From positions 1 to 64,000 of the forward strand of contig OU612068.1 of NCBI GenBank assembly GCA_914767715.1: a stretch of DNA of 64,000 nt, given 5' to 3'. The DNA comes from Membranipora membranacea. Taxonomy: Eukaryota; Bryozoa; Gymnolaemata; Cheilostomatida; Membraniporidae. Both the position numbers and the translations under genes were made by a program. Under the pieces are notes generated by a model that searched no databases, was not told where the DNA came from, and worked only from the letters and a program-made list of their open reading frames with translations. Below are positions 54,761 through 64,000 of this stretch, piece after piece; positions within the stretch are counted from its first letter, which is position 1, and the number at the start of each line of letters is the position of its first letter.

Positions 54761-55237
54761 TTAATACCCCATAACGAACATAACTTTTCCTTTCATGGCC
54801 GTTTTTATTAGCTCCCTGGTAAACTTTTCCGTCAGCTTTAAGTTATCCAGTCCGTTTAGGTCGTGGATTAGTTTTACATCAGCCTCTTGTCGTGACTGCA
54901 GGTCTTTATTATCTCTATATGCAATATCGTGTTTCATGCAGGCCCTATCTATGGCATTTACCGGTTGCGTAATCGGGTTATCATTAGAGTCTAACCGTTC
55001 ACTCAGCTTTGTCCCCGGCCCACAAAAGTTATAGCCCGGCACGTGAAACTCTTTTCCAGTTTTATCAATCAGACTAACAATATCTCCACCAACTTTATCA
55101 TGGGGTAAAAACTTGGACTTCAAACTACCACATATTTTACACGTTGCCTGAAGTCGTTCTCTACCATTCTTAGTGAAAACTTTTTGAGGAAAGAGATCCT
55201 CGGTAGTCCGTTTACATCTTAAACAATATGTAGCCAT
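54761..55237 (-). CDS. Zinc-ribbon and phospholipase A2-like protein
   Basis: Intact 158-residue frame. The N-terminus has YCLRCKRTT and CKICGS, a two-CxxC zinc ribbon. Next comes a parvovirus-VP1/PLA2-like core: PGYNFCGPGTKL (calcium loop) and ACMKHDIAYRD (catalytic His-Asp), followed by a charged helix (SRQEADVKLIHDL). In viruses this domain opens endosomal membranes during entry; a like role here is inference. Start ATG 55,237 sits behind CAATAA. The ATPase follows within ~60 bp, suggesting joint transcription. Confidence 0.8.
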   Translation of the reverse strand: MATYCLRCKRTTEDLFPQKVFTKNGRERLQATCKICGSLKSKFLPHDKVGGDIVSLIDKTGKEFHVPGYNFCGPGTKLSERLDSNDNPITQPVNAIDRACMKHDIAYRDNKDLQSRQEADVKLIHDLNGLDNLKLTEKFTRELIKTAMKGKVMFVMGY

Positions 55238-55297
55238 TTATTGAAACTTTAATCACCCATAAGGGTGACCAAAGTGTAGTATTATTAAAAAATCATA

Positions 55298-55606
55298 TTA
55301 GTTCTTCCGCCACAGTACTCTGTGGTAGGTATGGCCACTTCCATCATTTTTCACTTGAAGACCATCGTAAATAAATAATTTTCCTCCCTGGTATTCCTTG
55401 GCAATATATGCAGGCATATAGCATTTGAAATTTTCTTTGGTGTCCTTATTTTGAAGCTCTACCACAAAATATCCGTCTTTGGTGGGATTTGGACATTTGG
55501 ACACCATTATGTGAGGTATATCAATTGGAATATCAGGCATCTTTCTGCTTCGGTTGCCGTCAGCAAAGTATTCCTTTCCTCCAAGAGTTTTTGTGTTTGT
55601 TGCCAT
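55298..55606 (-). CDS. Polinton small protein, 102 aa, function unknown
   Basis: Intact frame starting MATNTKTLGGKEYF. It contains HIMVSKCPNPTKDGYFVVEL and a late YDGLQVKNDGSGHTYHRV. The TTTAGTATAATAAAGAAG motif lies directly upstream of the ATG on the minus strand (55,609-55,627). The same MATN start follows the same motif in the capsid gene. No family recognised; a virion-associated role is only a guess. Confidence 0.65.
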   Translation of the reverse strand: MATNTKTLGGKEYFADGNRSRKMPDIPIDIPHIMVSKCPNPTKDGYFVVELQNKDTKENFKCYMPAYIAKEYQGGKLFIYDGLQVKNDGSGHTYHRVLWRKN

Positions 55607-55654
55607 CTTCTTTATTATACTAAAAAAAGTTAATTTAAAATCTTATCTATAATA

Positions 55655-55741
55655 CCGCTTCGCGGATCGATGAATCTGAAAACCGTCTTGCGGTCATTAG
55701 AATGAATACCGCTCCCAATATATATGGGGTAGCTCGACCCC
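55655..55741. terminator. Three short hairpins between two minus-strand genes
   Basis: CCGC-TTC-GCGG (55,655-55,665), ACCG-TCTTG-CGGT (55,682-55,694) and GGGGT-AGCTCG-ACCCC (55,726-55,741) in a row, behind the minor capsid gene and before the 102-aa gene. They may end transcription or protect RNA ends; unproven. Confidence 0.4.
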
Positions 55742-56383
55742 TTAATGTATACTCTCCTTATTCATTTCATTTTTATTATACGGTGTTATATGGAGATTTA
55801 CTGCTAGCTTTTCACGACCATTGTCAATAGGCTTATTATCCTGATCCGTTAGCCACACTACAACCTCCTTAATCAGCGGGGTATTTACAACATTCCATTC
55901 GCGTCCACTGAGTAAGCGCCTTCAGCAATGTTACAGTGGACTAAAACTGTATTGACATTGGATATATTTACTTTATCAGGAGACATGTGCGTACCTTGAG
56001 CTAAATCCCCAGTAGCCCACCCAAAAATACTCTTTATTGTTGAGTCAACAATGTTCACCACACAATTGGCTAGGTTCACATCTATAACAGCCTTCGATGT
56101 GTTTGTGTTAGCAAGCACCTAGACGAAAAGCCTTATCATCCCCCTTACATCTCAGCTCTGTTGTAATGAAGCTTGCCATGGCCTTCATGTCGTAAGCACC
56201 GAGTGGAAAAGTTATGCTTTTTTGTACACCTCCTATCGTATACTTGAGCACATTATTGGCAGTGGTAATATTTGGCCATGAGTAAATGGTTAAAAGCCCT
56301 TGCAGCGCAATTTGATAGTCACCAGATATGTGATTTTCCAGCTCTAATTTGATGTTGGTACCAACTCCGCTTAACATGAACAT
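55742..56383 (-). pseudogene. Polinton minor capsid (penton-like) protein, broken
   Basis: Frame 56,108-56,383 starts MFMLSGVGTNIKLELENHIS and includes KYTIGGVQKSITFPLGAYD. After a frameshift near 56,115 it continues in 55,885-56,118 (NCVVNIVDSTIKSIFGW, HCNIAEGAYSVD). A second shift near 55,885 leads to VVVWLTDQDNKPIDNG and LHITPYN at about 55,760-55,860. The pattern (GAYD, IFGW, L-V-C-I, late Asn-Gly-Arg-Glu) matches the single jelly-roll vertex protein seen in Polintons. Confidence 0.75.
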
Positions 56384-56403
56384 GTTTTCTCATATTATTA
56401 GTA

Positions 56404-57117
56404 TCAAAACATACTTTCCAGTTGCTGATATTTGACCTTGTCAATTTTTCCTTTCTTAAAAAGCAATTTTAAAATATCTTGAGCCTCTTCTACCAAATCT
56501 AGACTCGTGTTCCCAGCATTTTTGGATGCGTGCAATATGGATAGGCGCTCAGCAAGACCTTCTCCAGAAATAAAGCTCTCATTTTCTGCATCAGCATATA
56601 TGGTGTCATCATCCAAAAGTTGCTCTTCCTCATCATCCAAAAGTTGCTCATCCTCATCATCCAAAAGTTGCTCTTCCTCATCATCCAAAAGTTGCTCTTC
56701 CTCATCATCCAAAATTTGCTCTTCCTCATCATCCAAAAGTTGCTCTTCCTCATCATCCCTTCATGTCGCTCTTCCTGTCGCTCTTCCTCATCACTCCCCT
56801 CTCGTTGTATATCATCATCATCATGAATTCCCCTTGAGTCAACATCTGCTGCATGGTGTCTGAGTTAATCTTATAAAACTCAAATCAGCGAGGCGAGCCT
56901 TAAACTTTTCCGTTTGTATACTCGTAGGTAGCGTGTCAAGGTTTTTGCCACCTTGACCGTAAAATACTAGAGACTCAACCACTCCATATTTTCGCATTTT
57001 GGCAATAGGTACTCGATATATCCCGTTCTTATTTAGAGTAAAAAAAGTGTTAAACAAGTTATCATCCTGATATATTCCCAAAACAGCCTGTATATACCGA
57101 TTCATAAAAAGAAACAT
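56404..57117 (-). pseudogene. Polinton protein with acidic octapeptide repeats
   Basis: The N-terminal frame 56,839-57,117 starts MFLFMNRYIQAVLG and includes TFFTLNKNGIYRVPIAKMRK. After shifts near 56,760-56,870, the frame 56,404-56,736 carries about five copies of LLDDEEEQ encoded by 24 bp DNA repeats. It ends in a helical tail (LDLVEEAQDILKLLFKKGK). Whether both frames were one gene is inferred from strand and continuity of the shared region. Acidic repeats may be recent expansion. Function unknown. Confidence 0.5.
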
Positions 57118-59403
57118 AACTAAGACTAATCTTCAGTAGGGAGATGTCTACATAGGCCAGAAAAAGGACCTCAAATCATGTTGAAACGATGGACTTTGCT
57201 AAAAACTGCCAACTAAATAAGTGTAAAATGGCAGAGAAAGATGTCTATGTGTGCTGAGAGTCTTTTACCAACTAATTTCATGTGAAATACACACGGATCC
57301 TCCCCAAAAGTCTTACTCTCATCCTTGTTACATCATTATGAATAGTGGCTTCATTGCCAGTTAGATCTTTATCGCGCTATGATTTGATTATTTTCCCTGC
57401 GATAAAAATCTATCTGGCTTTGTTAATTGTAATTAAGGGATTAAAAGATCATTGTATAAAAATTTCAACTCATGGTAATTATATCATTTCATAACAAAGT
57501 CACATAGTTAAAATTGTAAAACTATCCGGTCAAAAGTTTTCCAGAAACAGGCCTGTCAAACTTAGATTTGAATTCCTGCAAATTGGAAAAATGTCCAGAT
57601 AGTACTTTGTTGCGCTGGGCCAGCGATTTAATAAAATATTTTATTTATTTGTATTGTTACAGCCTACGACTAGGATGAAATCTGGTTGGTCTACTAGTAA
57701 AATAAAATACAAAGTGTTGGAATAAAATAACAAAAGTTATTCACAAAGTAGAACACCCTCTCTGGTATAATGAATGCATAACATTGTTTTTGGTCATAGA
57801 TTCGAGTTGTCTGGGAATGTTCAGAAGGAGGGCAATTCCCACAAAGCTCTTTGATTCTTGGGAGTTATCTGTTCATGTATACTGAGCTAACTCCTTTTTC
57901 TAGTATATTGTTTTCGAAGCAATGTTTAAGGTTGGCTCAGTTGCACTCCTGGCGCCATCTTTTAGTGAAATAATAAACAGCAGGTTCAGATTTCACCAAG
58001 GAGCAACCATGTTACTCCTTGCTTTCACATAACCATCCACACCCTTGCCAACACATAAATGTCTGCTCATGAAGAGTAATCACAGGAGGCAATGAACGAA
58101 CATGTGTGTCTTGGGATTTCATGTCTATAATAAACTTGTATTTCTAATTCATTGTAGTATTGTTTGTTGGTGGTGTTGTGCATCTCCTGCCTGTTCAGGC
58201 TGTGACTCGAGAGAGTCAGAGACTTGTTTTCTTTCAGTCGTTGTTTGTTCCGGTTCATTTACAAATTTAGGGCATTGAACAGATTTTCGGCTATATGGTG
58301 GGGCCGGAGGAGATGACTCTGCCTGCTAGAAGGTAGTTCGTTCCAGTCTCGAGCAGTGATTGTCACTCAGAGTCAGTCTCACTGACTTGACTAGCTTTTA
58401 TTGTGAACAACATCATCATGACACTGAATCGGCGGTCTTTTTTAGATACAACCTTCCCACACCCCAAACAAAGACAGGCTAGTAGTAGTTAGATGTTCCA
58501 ATGTACATTTGCTGTTTATAAACAACACCACCATGACCATATATTATATTAGATTTGGCATTGATTGTTAAATTAAAATGCATTAGTTTAGGGTTTAGTT
58601 TTGAGTGAACAGTGACACCACCGCAGGGTCTAAACATGGTGACTGTATATAATATATATCGACAGTATTATTGGATACCCATCCATATATAAATGCTCTG
58701 TCATAGCAAAACGTACAAAAAACTAACTTGGCCTTAGTAGTTCATACGTTTAGTTCATACCTTAGTAGTTCATCATCAGACGCACAGATGAGCCCACAGA
58801 TCTGTGCGTCTGATGATGAACATTTCTTAATAAATAATAAACCACTGCCTTGGTTTTGGGGTAAAGATATGTGCCCCTGGGACTTACATGCCTTTACTTT
58901 ACCAATTTCCAGTATCTTGGGTTGGTTGACACTGGACATTGGCAAAGTATCATACAAGTCCAATGGGACGGATAAAGACTCTCCTCAGTCATCTGATTTT
59001 GATGTTACAGGATATTGTTTAATCAATATGTTGTCATCAAGCAATCGTCAGACTTAACTTTACTCAGGTTTTTATATTCTTATTGTTAACCCCTGCCCAT
59101 GCAATAATATAAACACCCAAATCTCTCAGCATACTTAATGTTTGTGACAAAATATACCAACCAACTCCAAAACAAATCCAGGCCTCTGACAGTGGCAATA
59201 AATACTAACACAGTTGGTAGGTGGGATACTATTTTATCATAGACTAGATCTCATGAAGTTTCTTTATAATATACACTCATTTTTTCTTGTAGGTATCTGC
59301 TAGATCGCAGAGATTGATTGTACCCGGGGTATCTGTGTAAACGTACTCGATTAATCACACAGCTATATAATATCTATATATCCCTCACGATCAGATATAT
59401 ATT
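57118..59403. other. No gene recognised; right flank of the Polinton
   Basis: AT-rich. It contains the perfect inverted repeat at 58,769-58,820. A segment near 58,865-58,950 resembles, in reverse, sequence near 25,495-25,525 (GGCATGTAAGTCCCAG), so a dispersed repeat is likely. Short ORFs lack support. Confidence 0.45.
58769..58820. other. Perfect 21 bp inverted repeat with 10-base loop
   Basis: Arms TTCATCATCAGACGCACAGA+T (58,769-58,789) and its exact reverse complement (58,800-58,820), loop GAGCCCACAG. No gene is attached. Confidence 0.9.
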
Positions 59404-62400
59404 ATGTATGATGATTCAGATAAATGTCGGAGAAAGAGACACTCTTACTCAGAAAGAGACACTGCTACACATTCCCCCTCACATCACAAGCGTAGTAAAC
59501 GCTACATAGATGATAGGTTAGTTTTGGCTACATCACTACTACATCGCAGACTAGATGTTGTTTGTGTCTTTTTATACCTGCTAACTTGAAAGAAATTCAG
59601 CAGCTTTAGAATGATCACATTATTTGATGTCACATGTATTATTCATACCAGCTACTGTGCTGTAGAATAAATTGGAGGCGCTCCGTGATGTTATGTGTGA
59701 GTTAATGGCCCAGTTAATACTTACATTGTTTTTGTTTATATGGTAATATAGTAGAGAGAATAGAACGCCTAGATGTGATCGTACCAGGAGCAGATCTCGC
59801 TCTGACTCATATACTAATAGTAGAAGAAAGCAAAGGAAAGAAAGACGCCATCATCGCGGAGGAGAAAATTACGATTCATCAAAATATCACTCATCTAGCT
59901 CCAGACGGAGGCCTGATCGTCGTGATTCCTCCAGCGCTAGTCGATGTAAACCGCCGAGATATCGGCAGGTGGATAACGTGAGTAATTTAACACCTGAATA
60001 GGATCTTATCATATGAATTAGAATTATCAGTAATATTTATAAGAATAGTGACTGTTGAGTATAAAAAGCCTCTGTAAAGGAAGCGGTTTAATAAACTGAC
60101 GTCAGCTAGTCAGATCTCCACTGCTAAATTACAATATAAATGAATATTGCAGTTTGCCTCTCTCGCCATATTTGTCATACCATGATCATATGATGTCTAC
60201 TATCATCATATATCAAGCTGCTAAATCTGAAATGATTTTGTTAACCTCTAACTAACGGATATTATCACACGATTCTCATTCTCAAACCAATATCTACCAA
60301 CCTCCGTCTCATATCTGCAAATCTTCACTTAGCCTCTCTCAATTATACCTGATATAACTCATCATCAAACATCTCATTATCAATCTGTTGGTCAGTGGAC
60401 AGGCTTCTATATTTGATACAAATTGACATATAAAATATGATATATATTATATATACATAAAATTTGTTCTTGATTATAAATTCAACTGATACAATCTGCA
60501 CTGGGAGTTGTGTTGCACCTGCAATGATTAAGTAACCCGATAGCTGCTGGTTTTATTGCTTGTTTTCTGATGTCTAAAGGTCAGAGGTCGTCACGCGCTG
60601 CTGACGGCTATCAGGTTATCATTGGTTATGTTGATTAGGTTGGCATTGTTAGCTTGGTTGGCATCACTATAGGTTAGCTTAAATATAACAGCTAAACCCA
60701 TCAAAGACGTCATCACAGGCCATCAGAGGCGAGGATATCAACTATCTGTGGCTGAGTTTGTTAGTCTCTATGTCTCCAGTTTAGATCTGATTAACATTAG
60801 AAATGACTGGTGAGTCAGCTAGCTAGAGCTAAGAAGAAGATGTGAGATGCTCAGCTGTGTGGATTACCATATTCTGTCTGTCATCAAGGTCGCTAAAGGT
60901 CGCTAACGGAGAATGAGATATTTGGCCAGTTTGATGTTTTGATGTGTTCGGTTTAGAATGAGAATTGAGCAGAGTGGTAGTTATAATCTGCTTCCTCAGA
61001 CAACAGTTACAGCCGCCGCCGCCCAGATGTATTCATCTACTGCTTCTAGTCGACCTTACTATTCCTCTCATATATATAACTCAGTCTCATCCTCGTCAGC
61101 GTCTGCAGCAGCGGCAGCAGCGGCAGCAGCGAGATCTTACTCAGGTAGTAGTGTATCATCATCTTATTCTTCAACATCCAGACCTCGTCGTCATTATTCT
61201 GTAAGTTGTGCTGCTGCTCTAACTCTAGATGTTATAGTAATCATGTATATATGGTTAATTATAAAATTGTTGGAGGGCCTGAGATTTTAAAGCTTTCTTA
61301 ACACATTTGATAAACGTTAGGTGTCTACCCTCACTTTAGTAAGTTGTAGTTAATCTGGCCTCATATCTCCTCAGCCAGTTTAAATCTTATGGCCTGTTGT
61401 TATGAAATGTACTGAGATGTTTTAGTATTAAGATTGTTGTTTAATTTACTGCTTATGTGTTAGTCAAGAAATCATGCAATCTAGCCCATAATGGGCAGCG
61501 GCTACTCACACCATTAATGGTGGATTAATTAATGCATTGCTATCTTGATCACTTCGTTGGTAGCACTGAGATGTGATTCCTGGTAATTTTTGGCTCAAAT
61601 CTTGTTAATTTGTTTTCTGTATAGATAGAAGAGTTGATAGAACTTCTAGTAGGCCTTCATCTAAAATCATGAGTCACACAATATCATTACTAAACTGAGT
61701 GATTGACCTCCATTCTTCATATAATACGACAAAACAATTAGAATTTCACTCATCTTATTAATCAACTCAACAGCCATATTACAGTAATAAACATACACAA
61801 GTTCTCTCCTGGTACAATACTATCAACTACTGTATATTATAATCAAGCACATTGATCATGTTGATATCTCTGGCCTTTTTTCTTCTTCTACCTAATTTTC
61901 ACATGTCCTGCTATGAAACGAAACGATAAAATGATGAATGCTAATAAACCTTTGGTGGGCTGACTGAACCCTCGTTGAAATGATGACTGACGGATGATAA
62001 CAACTTCCGTGGCGACGGCTCCCCTACCATACTGATTATGACGATGATGACGGATGACGATGTTGTCCCCCTCATTACGATGATGATGTGATGTTTGACG
62101 ATTTACGATGTCTGGTTGATGACGCGATGTTATACAGAACCGAGAAAGTGAAGGAGGGAAAAGATATGCCTCCACAACGCCAATCAAAGATGACTCAGAG
62201 GGACATCTGATTTACAAACCCGGCGACATCATCAACGGAAGATGTACTAAAATTTAGTAATGTTACAAAAAAAAAACCACCACAGCATGAATAAAATCAA
62301 ACAATTAGAGCTTGCTCCATATGACAGCAAGGCTCAGTTGTTTGTTAGCATTTAAGGCCTTGAGTTCATTGTACACGCAAAAGTAATCCCAACATAGTAA

Positions 62401-62668
62401 AATTTGTGCTTGCGTTATTTAATATAATATTATTACAGAGGATGGGCTCTATTGTACGCCCTCCTCTCGTATTCTTAGATCAAGTTCTGTAATAATAAGT
62501 TACCTCATTTGACTTACTGATGAAAAAAGTGCGATGATCTTATAGAGATCATCTCGTCGTTTGTTGTTTGCCAAATATAAAGTGTTATTGTTTTTTTCTA
62601 GATGAGATCATCACTACGTTAGGTGAAGGAACATTTGGAAAAGTAGTTCATGTCAAAGACAGCCAGAA
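59404..62668 (+). CDS. CLK/LAMMER-type dual-specificity kinase, 5' part of gene
   Basis: Five exons: 59,404-59,516; 59,752-59,977; 60,973-61,200; 62,138-62,243; 62,602-62,668, with donors GTTAGT, GTGAGT, GTAAGT, GTACTA and GTAAGT. Phases agree at each junction. The product begins with an Arg/Ser/His-rich region (HSYSERDTATHSPSHHKRSK; RTRSRSRSDSYTNSRRKQRK), then a Ser/Tyr/Ala-rich exon with a run of nine Ala. Next is DDSEGHLIYKPGD, the lead-in specific to CLK kinases, and the glycine-rich loop LGEGTFGKVVHV. CLKs phosphorylate SR splicing factors in the nucleus. An in-frame TAA at 59,368 supports the ATG at 59,404. The ATP lysine exon and catalytic loop are not confidently seen; the gene must go on at higher coordinates. 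Confidence 0.8.
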
Positions 62669-64000
62669 GTAAGTCTCATTCCCTCAGTCCCTCTATGTAA
62701 TAACAGCACTAATAACAGCACTAATAACAGTGCACCAAAATTCTCTCTCCTAATCGTCAACATAGTAATTATCTGGAGATGAAATGGAGAGCTAACTACT
62801 GTTACTTAATAATGGCTATATTCTGTGGATTGCTGCTGTGTATATAGAGAGCTCACAAGGTAGCTGATTATGCTGTTGAAGTAGATGATGGCTGAATGGT
62901 TAGTTAGGTTATATAATGGTTAGTTAGGTATATGAGTATATGGGTATATAAGTAACGCTGACGTGTTTGTTGGTATCAATATTAGTAGAGGAGGATGTAA
63001 CTCATACAGAGTTAGACGTTATCCTACTAGGTGAGATATTATCACCTACAGATTATCTACACTTCATCTGGTCTCCTCCCCCTGTCTCATCCCCCTCCCC
63101 CTTCTCTACCTCAGTGTAGTATTTGTTCTTCTTCTCCTCCCTTCTACCCACCCAGTCACACCCCCCCCCCCCCCCTCTCCTTCCACAACCTGTTCTACCC
63201 TCTTCAGTCAGCTCCCTTCTAATTGTCACACATGTCACATCGCATTCTTCAGTCTTGTGTTATTCGCCTGCTCAGTGCCTGTACAAACCATGTGCAATCT
63301 TTCCCCCATGTACCATGTTTCCCATGTACCATCTTTCCCATGTACCATCTTTCCCATGTACTATCTCCCCCCATGTACTATCTTTCTCCTACATGTCAGT
63401 TATCCAAAGACTGTGACATGTGTTGTGTCACCTCTCTGTTCATGTTGTGAGTTTTTCATATTGTCAGTGGAAGGTGACCTTGTTCAGATTGTTTTGGCCA
63501 GTGTAAGTTCATTGATTCAAATAAATGCAGGGCTATAGTCAGAGTAAATCCTTTCTCTGCAAACACGATAATTGTAGAACACAAAAGTTGTGGTTCTGGG
63601 TTCCTTGGAATCCCAGAAGTCCTGTATCGCTTGGCATGGCTTATGTTCTTGACACTTTGTCTATGATATAGTCATCATTCCATCGATGTGCAGTAAATAC
63701 AAGCACTCAGCATGATTATGAGTAAAGGTTTCTAGCCCAGTAATAGCCTACTAACTTGTATTGTATGTGTATGTATTTCTCACATGGAATACTTGATGAA
63801 ACTTGCTAACAGTGAGCCCCACAACTGTATTACATATATAGTAATTAGTTAACTAAAGATGCAATATAACAGCAGCGGCAGTAGCAGCATCTGCTCTAAG
63901 ATCAGGTGATCCCGTCAGTACTAATACCATCAGTTACTAAATCATCTAATTAACATTCAATGTTGTTCTCACTGACTCCATGAAATGGCAACTATGGCCA
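62669..64000. other. Intronic or downstream region with simple repeats
   Basis: It contains TAATAACAGCACTAA-type 13 bp repeats (62,698-62,735), a 16-base poly-C run near 63,161-63,176, and a 16 bp minisatellite (CCCATGTACCATCTTT) at 63,305-63,390. Two stretches could be small kinase exons (62,851-62,883 reading KVADYAVE; 62,985-63,030 reading THTELDVILL) but phases do not agree, so they are not called. Confidence 0.4.

Larger units (their letters stand above)
44242..57117. mobile_element. Polinton/Maverick (virus-like DNA element), decayed
   Basis: A set of genes that together define Polintons: family B DNA polymerase of the protein-primed type, retroviral-type integrase with chromodomain, double jelly-roll major capsid, minor capsid, adenovirus-like cysteine protease and FtsK/HerA-type packaging ATPase. 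A PLA2-like protein and fibre-like genes are also present. The left block reads plus, the right block minus. Nearly every long gene has frameshifts or stops. Two later insertions are clear: a SINE in the polymerase and a minisatellite in the protease. Terminal repeats and target duplication were not identified, so the outer borders are approximate. Confidence 0.92.

Noticed and set aside
55771-55785. A further GTATAATAAA motif on the minus strand before an ATG
   Set aside because: It falls within the coding sequence of the minor capsid protein (codons for PYNKNE) and precedes no separate gene.
43400-57400. Terminal inverted repeats of the Polinton
   Set aside because: Left and right flanks were compared by eye and no long inverted match was found; ends may be lost or too diverged.
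61888-62187. Minus-strand 99-residue frame rich in His/Arg/Ser
   Set aside because: It overlaps the plus-strand CLK exon at 62,138-62,243, which has clear homology and splice phases; the reverse frame has no support.
63123-63538. Plus-strand frames rich in Pro, Ser and Cys near the window end
   Set aside because: They follow C-rich simple sequence and a 16 bp minisatellite; three overlapping frames are open at once, which indicates composition rather than coding.

Overview
The window is eukaryotic and most likely from an invertebrate animal; a sponge or other early-branching metazoan is a guess. The reasons are spliced genes with canonical GT..AG borders, a type II membrane C-type-lectin-like gene, a CLK/LAMMER-type kinase gene with an RS-rich N-terminus, an ankyrin-repeat gene, and many animal-type mobile elements (Ty3, BEL/Pao, APE-type LINE, Ngaro-like YR retrotransposon, Polinton, SINEs, MITEs). 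No bacterial operons, rRNA genes or CRISPR arrays are visible. Most of the sequence outside the first 6.2 kb is AT-rich.

Layout. Positions 1-6,232 are a 6.2 kb array of 7-8 bp G-rich-strand repeats with telomere polarity. It is layered into blocks of CCCCAAA, then CCCCCGAA, then CCCCGGA. A decayed Ty3-type retrotransposon (Gag, PBS, LTR; minus strand) abuts the array, with a small satellite island behind it at 7.9 kb. A BEL/Pao gag-protease remnant (minus) fills about 8.9-11.6 kb. A two-exon ankyrin gene lies at 13.4-15.5 kb. From 15.5 to 22.2 kb there is AT-rich DNA with three tRNA-derived SINE copies, tandem duplications and a MITE. A C-type-lectin-like membrane gene (minus; six recognisable exons, all internal introns phase 1) spans 22.2-28.6 kb, with a foldback element in one intron. 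A broken APE-type LINE (minus, 28.9-32.5 kb) carries a nested 1 kb inverted-repeat element. Then come a 1.9 kb TIR element, a second LINE fragment, and a nearly intact Ngaro/PAT-like tyrosine-recombinase retrotransposon with A1-ORFs-B1-A2-B2 split direct repeats (36.6-41.5 kb). A decayed second lectin gene follows at 41.8-43.4 kb.

From 44.2 to 57.1 kb lies a decayed Polinton/Maverick. The plus-strand block holds protein-primed-type DNA polymerase B, chromodomain integrase, major capsid protein, a pX-like membrane virion protein, an adenain-type protease and two tandem fibre-like genes. The minus-strand block holds a packaging ATPase, a zinc-ribbon/PLA2-like protein, a minor capsid protein and small proteins. 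The two blocks converge on a perfect hairpin plus a short tandem repeat at 53.95-54.10 kb. The polymerase is split by a 244 bp SINE whose head is the 5' end of U2 snRNA. The protease is split by a 47-copy, 25 bp minisatellite grown from its own coding sequence. Several start codons in the element share an AGTATAATAAAT-like motif.

From 59.4 kb to at least 62.7 kb the first exons of a CLK-like dual-specificity kinase are seen. The rest of that kinase is not visible in the window.
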